A stretch of 64,000 bases of DNA from NCBI GenBank assembly GCA_048262455.1, contig JBLXFD010000001.1, positions 124,001-188,000 on the forward strand. The letters are read 5' to 3'. The notes below the pieces were generated by a model. That model did no database searches, was not told the DNA's origin, and worked only from the letters and a program-made list of their open reading frames with translations. A program made the position numbers and the translations under genes. This document shows positions 46,628 through 54,395 of the stretch, in pieces; position 1 is the first letter of the stretch; the number at the start of each line of letters is the position of its first letter. Source of the stretch: Psychromarinibacter sp048262455 (GTDB taxonomy: Bacteria; Pseudomonadota; Alphaproteobacteria; Rhodobacterales; Rhodobacteraceae).

Positions 46628-47409
46628 GCCACCTCGCGATCATCGCGGGCCGCGGCCGGCTGCCGGCGCTGCTGAAGGCCGCGCGGCCCGAGGCGCTGCT
46701 GGTGGGGATCGAGACGGTGCCGCTGGACGCTTCGCTTACCGCCGATGCCACGGCGCGGCTGGAACGCTTCGGCGCGCTCTACGACATGCTGCGGGCCGAG
46801 GGGGTGGACCGGCTGGTGCTGGCGGGCGGGCTGACCCGGCCGACACTGGACCCCTCCGCCTTCGACGCCGCCACCATGGCGCTGGCGCCGAAGCTGGCGC
46901 AGGCCATGCGCGGCGGCGACGACGGGCTGCTGCGGGTGGTGATCGGCGCTTTCGAGGAGCAGGGTTTCACGGTGGAGGGTGCGCACCAAATCTGCCCCGA
47001 ACTGACGCTGACCCCCGCGCCCGCCCCCGAGGGGCTGGCGGCGGACGCGGCGCGGGGCCGGGCGCTGCTGGACGCGCTGGGGCCGCTGGACGTGGGGCAG
47101 GGCTGCGTGGTGGCGCAGGGGCTGTGCCTGGGGATCGAGACCGCGCCGGGCACCGAGGCGCTGCTGCGCTTCGTGGCCCAGACCCGCGGCCCGCTGCCGG
47201 TCACCGGCGGCGTGCTGGTCAAGCGGCCCAAGCCCGGCCAGGACCCGCGCGCCGACATGCCCGCGATAGGCCCCGGCACCGTGGCGCAGGCGCAGGCGGC
47301 GGGGCTGGCGGCGATCTGCGTCGCCGCGGGCGGCGTGCTGGTGCTGGACCGGGACGAGGTGCTGTCCCGCGCCGGGGATGCGGGCATCGCGCTGTGGGCG
47401 GAAGACTGA
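46624..47409 (+). CDS. lpxI: UDP-2,3-diacylglucosamine pyrophosphatase LpxI
   Basis: A 261-residue LpxI (DUF1009) protein. LAIIAGRGRLPALL at the N-terminus, then QGFTVEGAHQICPEL and VGQGCVVAQGLCLGIETAPGTEALL in the middle, and LVKRPKPGQDPRADMPAIGPGTV toward the end mark the family. It hydrolyses UDP-diacylglucosamine to lipid X, replacing LpxH in alphaproteobacteria. It overlaps lpxA by ATGA. The region of overlap with lpxB is discussed there. Confidence 0.93.
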   Translation: MSHLAIIAGRGRLPALLKAARPEALLVGIETVPLDASLTADATARLERFGALYDMLRAEGVDRLVLAGGLTRPTLDPSAFDAATMALAPKLAQAMRGGDDGLLRVVIGAFEEQGFTVEGAHQICPELTLTPAPAPEGLAADAARGRALLDALGPLDVGQGCVVAQGLCLGIETAPGTEALLRFVAQTRGPLPVTGGVLVKRPKPGQDPRADMPAIGPGTVAQAQAAGLAAICVAAGGVLVLDRDEVLSRAGDAGIALWAED

Positions 47410-48590
47410 CGCGGGTCTTCGTGATCGCCGGGGAAGCCTCTGGCGACCGGCTGGGCGCGGCGCTGATGGCCGGGCTGAAGCAGCTGGCGGAGGTGGCGTT
47501 CGACGGCGTCGGCGGCCCTGCCATGCAGGCCGAGGGGCTGGCTTCGCGCTTCGACATGACCGAGCTGAGCGTGATGGGGCTGGCCGAGGTGCTGCCCAAG
47601 CTGCGCCAGCTGTCCCGCCGCATCGACGAGACCGCCCGCGCGGTGATCGACACCCGGCCCGACGTGCTGATCACCATCGACAGCCCCGACTTCGGCCTGC
47701 GCGTGGCGCGGCGCGTGAAGGCGGCGGCGCCGGTGCGCTGCGTGCACTACGTGGCCCCCTCGGTCTGGGCCTGGCGGCCGGGGCGCGCCGCGAAGATGGC
47801 GCGGTCCGTGGACCAGGTGCTGGCGCTGCTGCCGTTCGAGCCGCCATACATGGAAGCCGCCGGGATGCGCTGCGACTTCGTCGGCCACCCCGCCGCCGCG
47901 GAACCGCCGGTGCCGGAGGCCGAGGTGCGCGCCTTCCGCGCCGCCCACGGGCTGGGAGAGGCGCCGCTGCTGCTGGTGCTGCCGGGCTCGCGGCGCGGGG
48001 AACTGGCGCGGCTGGGCCCGGTCTTCGGCGCGGCGCTGGAACGGGTGCTGGCGCAGGCGCCGGACCTGCGCCCGGTGCTGCCCGCCGCGTCCGGGGTGGC
48101 CGAGGCGGCGCTGGCGGCGGCGCGGGGCTGGCCGGGCGATCCGCTGGTGCTGGACCCCCGCGGCCGCTCCGACGCCGAGGCGACGGCGACCAAGCGCGCG
48201 GCCTTCGCAGCGGCGGACCTGGCGCTGGCGGCCTCTGGCACGGTCTCGCTGGAGCTGGCGGCGGCGGGCACGCCCATGGTGATCGCCTACGACATGAACC
48301 GGCTGACCTGGGCCATCGCCCGGCGGATGCTGCGGGTCGATACCGCCACGCTGGTGAACCTGGTCTCGGGCACCCGCGCGGTGCCGGAGTTCCTGGGCCC
48401 CGCCTGCCGTCCCGGCCCGATCGCCGAGGCGCTGCTGCGGCTGCGCGGCGACGGGCCGGCGCGGGCGGCGCAGCAGGCGGCCATGGCCGAGACCATGAAC
48501 TCGCTGGGGCGCGGCGGCGAGGCGCCGGGCCTGCGCGCGGCGCGGGCGGTGCTGGACGGTCTGGAGGAAGAGGGGCGGCGGGCGCGCTAG
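47394..48590 (+). CDS. lpxB: lipid-A-disaccharide synthase
   Basis: A glycosyltransferase family 19 protein of about 398 residues from the GTG at 47394. RVFVIAGEASGDRLGAALM at the N-terminus, VLITIDSPDFGLRVA, YVAPSVWAWRPGRAAKM, LPGSRRGELARL and AASGTVSLELAAAGTPMVIAY mark the family. It joins lipid X with UDP-diacylglucosamine to give the lipid A disaccharide. The start is unclear: no ATG lies near the usual beginning (M)RVF. The GTG at 47394 overlaps lpxI by 16 bases and adds four residues; CTG at 47406 would give a CTGA overlap like its neighbours. Confidence 0.93.
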   Translation: MGGRLTRVFVIAGEASGDRLGAALMAGLKQLAEVAFDGVGGPAMQAEGLASRFDMTELSVMGLAEVLPKLRQLSRRIDETARAVIDTRPDVLITIDSPDFGLRVARRVKAAAPVRCVHYVAPSVWAWRPGRAAKMARSVDQVLALLPFEPPYMEAAGMRCDFVGHPAAAEPPVPEAEVRAFRAAHGLGEAPLLLVLPGSRRGELARLGPVFGAALERVLAQAPDLRPVLPAASGVAEAALAAARGWPGDPLVLDPRGRSDAEATATKRAAFAAADLALAASGTVSLELAAAGTPMVIAYDMNRLTWAIARRMLRVDTATLVNLVSGTRAVPEFLGPACRPGPIAEALLRLRGDGPARAAQQAAMAETMNSLGRGGEAPGLRAARAVLDGLEEEGRRAR

Positions 48591-48616
48591 CCTCGGGCTT
48601 GCGCGGCACGCGAAGC

Positions 48617-48646
48617 GGGGCCCGCCGCACCCAGGCGGCAGGCCCC
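48617..48646. terminator. hairpin between the convergent lpxB and ialB genes
   Basis: Arms GGGGCCCGCCGC and GGCGGCAGGCCCC around ACCCA, with one unpaired position. The strong stem lies 26 bases after lpxB and just past the ialB-like stop. There is no T-run on either strand; probably a shared bidirectional 3' end structure. Confidence 0.5.
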
Positions 48647-48654
48647 GGAAAGCA

Positions 48655-49266
48655 TCAGTTCCGCAGTGCGGCGGCTTCGTCGAAGGCGGCGGTGAAGCCC
48701 TTCAGCGAGACCGTCAGCGACACCTGCTGATCGGGCGCGGCCACCGGCACGATGATGATCTTGGCCACGTTGCCGCGCTTGAAGGCCGCCACGTCCTCGT
48801 CGGCAAAGCCGAGCCGGGCAAAGCAGCCAATCTGCGAGCACCAGGCGAAGGGGTAGCGTTTCACCCCGCTGCTGTCGACCTGCATGCCCAGCTGGGCGGT
48901 CAGCAGCGTCTCCAGCGGCGTGACGACGGTGGCGCCGGCGGCGGCCTCCTGGCTGTCGTCCAGCGGGAAGATGTTGATCTCGGAGACCGCGTTGCCCTGG
49001 GCGTCCTTCAGCAGCTGGTACAGCTGGCAGGGATCCTCGTTGCCCTCGGGGGCGCGGATGCAGCGGATCTGCCAGTCATCGTGGGTGGTCTTGACGTAGA
49101 TCGAGCCGGGGCCGTCGGCCGCGGGCTCGTTCTCGCCCATGTTCAGCGCCAGCGGGTCGGCGGGCGGTGCGTCGGCCTCGGGGGTGGCCGGGGTATCCTG
49201 CGCGAAGGCGGGGCCGGACAGTGCCAGCAGCAGGGCGAGCGGCAGGGATCGAATCAGGTGAGTCAT
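48655..49266 (-). CDS. invasion-associated locus B (IalB) family exported protein
   Basis: A 203-residue protein. A signal peptide (SLPLALLLALSGPAFA) is cut before QDTP. After an acidic Pro/Ala-rich stretch the IalB domain begins at KTTHDDWQIRCIRAPEG and continues through CQLYQLLKDAQGNAVSEINIF and PFAWCSQIGCFARLGF to a C-terminal LKGFTAAFD. Four Cys lie at usual places. Named after a Bartonella locus, the family is widespread in free-living alphaproteobacteria where it is a periplasmic or outer-surface protein of unclear role. Start at 49266, signal peptide supported. Confidence 0.85.
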   Translation of the reverse strand: MTHLIRSLPLALLLALSGPAFAQDTPATPEADAPPADPLALNMGENEPAADGPGSIYVKTTHDDWQIRCIRAPEGNEDPCQLYQLLKDAQGNAVSEINIFPLDDSQEAAAGATVVTPLETLLTAQLGMQVDSSGVKRYPFAWCSQIGCFARLGFADEDVAAFKRGNVAKIIIVPVAAPDQQVSLTVSLKGFTAAFDEAAALRN

Positions 49267-49304
49267 CGGGTGTCCATCGGTCGCTTTGGATTGTTTCGCT
49301 GCGT

Positions 49305-49333
49305 GTGGTAGCACGCGCGGCGCAAACTGTCAG
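49305..49333 (-). promoter_or_regulatory. candidate promoter of the ialB-like gene
   Basis: On the minus strand CTGACA (49328-49333), 17 bases, then TACCAC (49305-49310) preceded by TGC, 39 bases before the start codon. The -35 box matches five of six; the -10 box is weak but extended. Confidence 0.45.
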
Positions 49334-49381
49334 GCCCCGATTTCCAGCGCGGCGCGGCGTCGGCGGGACGGGCTGCGCACG

Positions 49382-49453
49382 AAAAAAAGGGCTGCAAGCA
49401 GCCCTTTTTCTTTAGCTTTTTTCTCCCTGCCGGACTGGCCGACTTATCTTCTG
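49382..49453 (-). ncRNA. candidate small RNA or leader RNA, about 72 nt
   Basis: A complete promoter-terminator unit on the minus strand. TTGACG (49483-49488), 17 bases and TAGCGT (49460-49465) place the transcript start near 49453. An intrinsic terminator follows: GGGCTG and CAGCCC arms (49389-49404), then seven T. The RNA between has a purine-rich run near its 3' end. It ends about 115 bases before the ialB-like gene, which seems to have its own promoter. It could be a free small RNA or an attenuator leader. A short frame starting inside the promoter has a Lys-rich peptide but no ribosome site. Confidence 0.45.
49389..49409. terminator. bidirectional intrinsic terminator
   Basis: GGGCTGC, two bases, GCAGCCC, flanked by A7 (49382-49388) on one side and T5 (49405-49409) on the other, so it would work in both directions. 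It ends the candidate small RNA on the minus strand. Confidence 0.8.
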
Positions 49454-49459
49454 GACCGC

Positions 49460-49488
49460 ACGCTACGGTCTTTGTCCCCATGCGTCAA
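49460..49488 (-). promoter_or_regulatory. promoter of the candidate small RNA
   Basis: TTGACG at 49483-49488 and TAGCGT at 49460-49465 on the minus strand, separated by exactly 17 bases, in front of a region that ends in an intrinsic terminator about 70 bases later. Confidence 0.5.
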
Positions 49489-49527
49489 CAGCGAAGTTCC
49501 GCCGCATCAACAGGGCTTGCGTGAGAC

Positions 49528-49551
49528 AAAAAAGCAGCGCCCGAAGGCGCG
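49528..49551 (-). terminator. intrinsic terminator with UUCG-type loop
   Basis: On the minus strand GCGCC, TTCG loop, GGCGC, then TGCTTTTTTG. No minus-strand gene is known upstream of it (the HerA-like gene at 49719 is on the plus strand), so it implies a further short minus-strand transcript from about 49555-49650, or it ends antisense transcription. Confidence 0.6.
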
Positions 49552-49718
49552 GCGAGTCTGACAGGGAGGAAGTCCGCCCGGCGATGACAAACACGATCGC
49601 CGAACTCCTGCGACTGTACGGGCGAAGAATTAATAATGTATTTTCAAGTTGCGCGCGGCGCGCGGGTATGGCGCAACCGGGAAGGCGCCATTTCAGCGGG
49701 CAAGCGGGGGACGAGACG

Positions 49719-51248
49719 ATGCAGGACCGGATCTACCTGGGCGGCGGGGGCGAGGATTACGCGGTGCCGCAGGGGCTGCGGCTGAAGTACGCGAACCGGC
49801 ACGGGCTGATCGCCGGGGCCACCGGCACCGGCAAGACCGTGACCCTGCAGATCCTGGCAGAAGGGTTCTCTGCCGCCGGGGTGCCGGTGTTCCTGTCCGA
49901 CGTGAAGGGCGATCTGGCGGGGCTGGCGCTGTCCGGCTCGCCCGAGGCCAAGCTGCACGAGCCCTTCATGAAGCGCGCCGCCACCATCGGCTTCGACGGT
50001 TACGCCTACACGGATTTCCCCGTCACCTTCTGGGACCTCTTCGGCCAGAGGGGCCATCCGATTCGCACCACGGTGGCCGAGATGGGCCCGCTGCTGCTGG
50101 CGCGGATGCTGGACCTCTCCGAGGCGCAGGAGGGGGTGCTGAACATCGCCTTCCGGCTGTCCGACGACGAGGGGCTGCCGCTGCTCGACCTCAAGGACCT
50201 GCGGGCGCTGCTGGTCTGGGTGGGAGAGAACGCCCCCGACCTGTCGCTGCGCTACGGCCACGTGTCGAAGGCCTCGGTCGGCGCGATCCAGCGCCAGCTG
50301 CTGGTGCTGGAGAACCAGGGCGGCGCCGGCATCTTCGGCGAGCCGGCACTGGAGCTGCACGACCTGATACGCGTGGACCCGGACGGGCGCGGGCGGATCT
50401 CGGTGCTGGACGCGGGGGCGCTGATGGGCAGCCCGCAGCTATACGCCACCTTCCTGCTGTGGCTGCTGAGCGAGCTGTTCGAGGACCTGCCAGAGGTGGG
50501 CGACCCGGACAAGCCGAAGCTGGTGTTCTTCTTCGACGAGGCGCACCTGCTGTTCGACGACGCCCCCAAGGCGCTGATCGACAAGGTGGAGCAGGTGGCG
50601 CGGCTGATCCGCTCGAAGGGGGTGGGGGTGTATTTCTGCACCCAGAACCCCGACGACGTGCCCGAGGACGTGCTGGGCCAGCTGGGCAACCGCGTGCAGC
50701 ACGCCCTGCGCGCCTTCACCGCGCGCGACAAGCGGGCGCTTGTGCGCGCCGCCGAGACCTACCGGCCCAACCCGCGCTTCGACACCGAGGTAGCGATCCG
50801 CGAGGTGGGGGTGGGCGAGGCCGTGACCTCGATGCTGGAGGACAAGGGCGCGCCGGGGGTGGTGGAACGCACCCTGATCCGCCCGCCGTCCTCGCACCTC
50901 GGCGCGATCCCCGACGAGGCCCGCGCCCGGGTGATCGCCGCCTCGCCGGTGGCGGGCAAATACGACACCGTGGTGGACCGCGACAGCGCCTACGAGCGGC
51001 TGGCGGCCCGCGCCGCCGAGGCGGCGAAGGCGGAGGCCGAGGCGCAGGAGGCGGCGCAGGAGCCGGAGGCGGAACGCGAGTTCCGCACCGGGCGGCGCTA
51101 TGGCGGCGGCAACAGCCGGGGCCGCCGGGTGGAGCGGGACGACAGCCTCGGCGGCGCGCTGGCGGAGGCGCTGAAGAAGGAACTGCGCGGCACCACGGGG
51201 CGCCGTATCGTGCGGGGTATCTTCGGGACGCTGTTCAAGGGGCGGTGA
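49719..51248 (+). CDS. HerA-like ATPase, DUF853 (YjgR type)
   Basis: A 509-residue P-loop ATPase. MQDRIYLGGGGEDY opens it, Walker A GATGTGKT is at residues 33-40, Walker B is in LVFFFDEAHLLF near residue 265, and FCTQNPDDVPEDVLGQLGNRVQHALRAFT follows as in the HerA/FtsK superfamily. A charged Ala/Glu segment and an Arg/Gly-rich stretch lie before the C-terminal GTLFKGR. Homologues such as E. coli YjgR have no firm role. The ATG at 49719 gives the family N-terminus; an in-frame ATG at 49584 would add 45 residues that cross an AT-rich, promoter-like area and are not supported. Confidence 0.88.
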   Translation: MQDRIYLGGGGEDYAVPQGLRLKYANRHGLIAGATGTGKTVTLQILAEGFSAAGVPVFLSDVKGDLAGLALSGSPEAKLHEPFMKRAATIGFDGYAYTDFPVTFWDLFGQRGHPIRTTVAEMGPLLLARMLDLSEAQEGVLNIAFRLSDDEGLPLLDLKDLRALLVWVGENAPDLSLRYGHVSKASVGAIQRQLLVLENQGGAGIFGEPALELHDLIRVDPDGRGRISVLDAGALMGSPQLYATFLLWLLSELFEDLPEVGDPDKPKLVFFFDEAHLLFDDAPKALIDKVEQVARLIRSKGVGVYFCTQNPDDVPEDVLGQLGNRVQHALRAFTARDKRALVRAAETYRPNPRFDTEVAIREVGVGEAVTSMLEDKGAPGVVERTLIRPPSSHLGAIPDEARARVIAASPVAGKYDTVVDRDSAYERLAARAAEAAKAEAEAQEAAQEPEAEREFRTGRRYGGGNSRGRRVERDDSLGGALAEALKKELRGTTGRRIVRGIFGTLFKGR

Positions 51249-51280
51249 GGGGGGCGGGAACCCATCAATCCAGCCTATAG

Positions 51281-52924
51281 TCAGTGCGTGCAGCTGGGGT
51301 CGGCGATCAGATCCAGGTAAGAGGATTGCCCGGTCTTGCTGAAGCTTTGATCCAGTGCATCGACGAAGACTTCAAGATCAATCGAGCCGTCGCGCTTGAT
51401 CGCATATAGGTGGTTGTAACCTCCGCCGTAGCGAACCGTCATGACATCATAAGCGTCCGGATTCTGAGCCAAGTGCTCGTAAACGGCCAATGGTGCCTGC
51501 ACCACGCGGTCATTCGGAGCCTCGGATGTCAGGGCCTTCTCGGTCGCTTCTGAAAGTTCGTCTGCGGGGACCTGACAATAGGAACTGTCGCATTGGAATT
51601 TTGCAGTTCCGGCGACGTGGATGAATATCAGGTCCGGCCGGATCTCGTTGATATACTTGGCATCGGCACCGTTATGTGCGGTGTGGGATGTGTTCAGCCC
51701 AACCAGGTCGACGTACCGACCTGGTAGCCAATAAGCGATCCGTCCTGCCTCGGTCAAAGCGATCAGCGGGTTGCTCTTCTGTGTGGCCTTACAGAGTTGG
51801 GCAGGAAAGAAGTTTATGTAATCATCGTTTGTAAGATAGGCGATCAGACGCGGGAGCTTTGAAGCCTCCGGGAGCAGAGATGGGGTAAAAAAGGCTGAGG
51901 CTATGGCAACCTTCACGATAGTACGACGACTGTGAATGACGTAATACGAAAGTCCGAGGATGCTGAAGTACAGCAGTGTTCCTGAGATGGGGCCTTGGAA
52001 TCTGAAATTGATATTCTGCGTCTGCACACCAAAAAGGAGGAACAGGAAGAGCGAGAAGCTGGATAGAATAACCAGTGCATACCTGTTTCTCTGGGATTTC
52101 CTAAAAGAAAGTATCAGGAGTGACCCCAAGATAAGGATCAGGTCTTCTCTGAGCCAAATGACATTGGGGGTAAGTCCTTTAAAGATCCCATCACCTTCGC
52201 TCTTCACGATGAGTGGGAGCGGCAGGAAGTTTCCGAAGTACCACCAGCGCCAGGCGAAGTACAAGCAGCCTATGCTGAACGCGACTGATACGGCCCGGAA
52301 GTACTTTGATCTGAGGTCAATTGGGCAATAGTATGCTCCCAAGACGGTGAATGCTGCCCCCAAAACAACACCATCAGGCCGGAACAGTCCCAAAACTATT
52401 GCCAGCAGTGGCACTGTGAGAATACCCGTGCCGGTGCAATGGCTTAAAATGGCGACGCAGAGGACGGTCAGCGCCACATATAACGGTGTCGAAAAGCCTC
52501 CGTAGCCCGCATAGACAAACCCGAAGAGCGGCAGGGCAAGCGCGGCGATGATCCCGATGAGCCTGTTGCCGCCAACGCGGGTCACACCGACCAGAATAAC
52601 AGTAGCAAGAAGCCCGATTCCAAACGAGTTGAGTATAAGGGCAGCCTGAGCGCTGGGGATTTTGAGGAAGTTCAAACCCGCTATTGCCAGCATCCACAGG
52701 AAATCTGTTGCCCCTTCGGCAGTGGGTCCTCCCACGTAATAGGAGATCCTTCCGTATTTGGCCAAGGCTTCGCTATATATAAATAGGATATAGGCATCTT
52801 CATGAGGGTGCCCGTTGGCGAGTACGTATCTGCCAATGGCGAAGAACGACAGCGCGGATATCAAGGCGACCGAGGCATAGGTGTAAGGCCTGCCGGGCCA
52901 AGTGGCGTTCTGACTGTCCGTCAT
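51281..52924 (-). CDS. GT-C fold membrane glycosyltransferase-like protein, low GC
   Basis: A 547-residue polytopic protein with about ten membrane segments in residues 15-345 and a soluble C-terminal 200 residues. Residues 41-45 HEDAY after the first helix and EGATDFLW at 70-77 match the first-loop acidic motif and following EG-x-T-x-x-LW pattern of GT-C glycosyltransferases such as AftB-like enzymes, which use polyprenyl-phosphate sugars at the outer face of the inner membrane. The G+C content is visibly much lower than that of its neighbours, with many AT-rich codons (ATA, TTA-type), suggesting acquisition by transfer. It stands alone, opposite to the HerA-like gene. The acceptor is unknown. 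Confidence 0.7.
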   Translation of the reverse strand: MTDSQNATWPGRPYTYASVALISALSFFAIGRYVLANGHPHEDAYILFIYSEALAKYGRISYYVGGPTAEGATDFLWMLAIAGLNFLKIPSAQAALILNSFGIGLLATVILVGVTRVGGNRLIGIIAALALPLFGFVYAGYGGFSTPLYVALTVLCVAILSHCTGTGILTVPLLAIVLGLFRPDGVVLGAAFTVLGAYYCPIDLRSKYFRAVSVAFSIGCLYFAWRWWYFGNFLPLPLIVKSEGDGIFKGLTPNVIWLREDLILILGSLLILSFRKSQRNRYALVILSSFSLFLFLLFGVQTQNINFRFQGPISGTLLYFSILGLSYYVIHSRRTIVKVAIASAFFTPSLLPEASKLPRLIAYLTNDDYINFFPAQLCKATQKSNPLIALTEAGRIAYWLPGRYVDLVGLNTSHTAHNGADAKYINEIRPDLIFIHVAGTAKFQCDSSYCQVPADELSEATEKALTSEAPNDRVVQAPLAVYEHLAQNPDAYDVMTVRYGGGYNHLYAIKRDGSIDLEVFVDALDQSFSKTGQSSYLDLIADPSCTH

Positions 52925-53027
52925 ACGTGCAACTTCAATCTATCAGGCGGACTTTGCCGCGTTTGCTTCTGTGCGGGCGTCAGTCTCGGCAACGGAGGGG
53001 CGTGAAGCCGTACCTCCACGAAATTTC

Positions 53028-54323
53028 TCACCCGATCTGCCGGATCTTCAACCGCGTCAGCCGGTTGTCCTTGCGCGCCACCACCTCGAACCGGAAGCCG
53101 TGGAAGTTGAAGACCTGCCCCTGGCTGGGGATCGTCTGCGCCTCGTGGATCACCAGGCCGGCGATGGTGTTCGCCTCCTCGTCGGGCAGGTTCCAGTCCG
53201 CCGCGCGGTTCAGGTCGCGGATGGTCATCGAGCCGTCCACCAGGAAATCGCCCTCGTCGGTGGCGCGCAGGGGGTGGTCCTCGTCCACGTCGAACTCGTC
53301 GGTGATCTCGCCGACGATCTCCTCGAGGATATCCTCCAGGGTAATCAGCCCCTCCAGCGAGCCGTACTCGTCCACCACCAGCGCGAAATGGGTGTGGCGG
53401 CGCAGGAACTCGCGCATCTGGTCGTCGAGGGTGGTGGTCTCGGGCACGAAGTAGGGCTTCATCGCCACGTCCAGCACCTTGAAGTCCGCCAGCGGGTCGG
53501 CCTCTCCGGCCGCCTCGCGCAGCCGGGCGTACATGGCGCGCAGCAGGTCCTTGGCGTGGATCACGCCGACGATGTTCTCGGGCTCGTCGCGGTAGATCGG
53601 CAGCCGGGTGTGGGGCGAGTCGAGGCATTGCTGCAGCACGGCCTGGGGCGGCAGCTCGGCGTCGATCATCTCGATCTGGCTGCGGTGAAGCATGATCTCC
53701 TCCACCGTGCGCTCGGCCAGGTCCAGCGCGCCCAGCAGCCGGTCGCGGTCCTCCTTCTCCACCGCGCCCTCGTTGTGGCCGAGGGTGATGGCGCCCATGA
53801 TCTCCTCGCGCACGGCAAGGATGTGGCTGGTGGGATCGGTCCGCACCCCGAACAGCCGCAGCATCCCGCGCACCAGCGCCCGCACCGCGCTGACCACCGG
53901 GTTCAGCACCAGGATCACCACCCGGATCGGGGGCGAGACGAAGGCGGCGGCGGTCTCTGCGTTGGTGATGGCGTAGGTCTTGGGCAGCACCTCGGCGAAG
54001 ACCAGCACCAGCATGGTCATCACCAGCGTCGCCAGCGCCACGCCGGATTCGCCGAACAGGCGGGTGAACAGCGCCGTGGCCAGCGAGGTGGCGAGGATGT
54101 TCACCAGGTTGTTGCCCAGCAGGACGGAGCCGATCAGCCGCTCGTTGTCCTCGGTGATCTTCAGCGCCAGCCCCGCCGCCTTCGATCCCTTGTCGGCCTG
54201 GTTCTGCAGCTTGCCGCGCGAGGCGGCGGTCAGCGCGGTCTCGCTGCCGGAGAAGAAGGCCGACAGCACCAGAAGGCCGAGTATCGAGACGGAGGTGATC
54301 CAGAAGGCGGCGTCAAGCGTCAT
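53028..54323 (-). CDS. HlyC/CorC family protein (DUF21, two CBS, transporter-associated domain)
   Basis: A 431-residue membrane protein. The DUF21 domain with about four segments spans residues 1-190 (SAFFSGSETALTAASRGKL is its typical start), a pair of CBS domains 205-330 (MLHRSQIEMIDAELPP, RLPIYRDEPENIVGVIHAKDLL, FALVVDEYGSLEGLITLEDILEEIVGEI), and the CorC_HlyC domain with the final strands FHGFRFEVVARKDNRLTRLKI. Homologues affect magnesium, cobalt or sodium transport. The ATG at 54323 has AGAGAG upstream; the frame stays open far upstream only as antisense of other genes. Confidence 0.92.
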   Translation of the reverse strand: MTLDAAFWITSVSILGLLVLSAFFSGSETALTAASRGKLQNQADKGSKAAGLALKITEDNERLIGSVLLGNNLVNILATSLATALFTRLFGESGVALATLVMTMLVLVFAEVLPKTYAITNAETAAAFVSPPIRVVILVLNPVVSAVRALVRGMLRLFGVRTDPTSHILAVREEIMGAITLGHNEGAVEKEDRDRLLGALDLAERTVEEIMLHRSQIEMIDAELPPQAVLQQCLDSPHTRLPIYRDEPENIVGVIHAKDLLRAMYARLREAAGEADPLADFKVLDVAMKPYFVPETTTLDDQMREFLRRHTHFALVVDEYGSLEGLITLEDILEEIVGEITDEFDVDEDHPLRATDEGDFLVDGSMTIRDLNRAADWNLPDEEANTIAGLVIHEAQTIPSQGQVFNFHGFRFEVVARKDNRLTRLKIRQIG

Positions 54324-54395
54324 CAGGGCTCTCTTTGCGGAAGGCTGCCGGGATGTTATGGATTTCGCCGCGAGTGAGGGCAAGGGGAGCGCCGC

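Noticed and set aside
49584..49718. A 45-residue N-terminal extension of the HerA-like protein
   Set aside because: The spacing from GGAGGA to the ATG at 49584 is too long, the extension crosses an AT-rich promoter-like stretch, and the family begins at the ATG at 49719.
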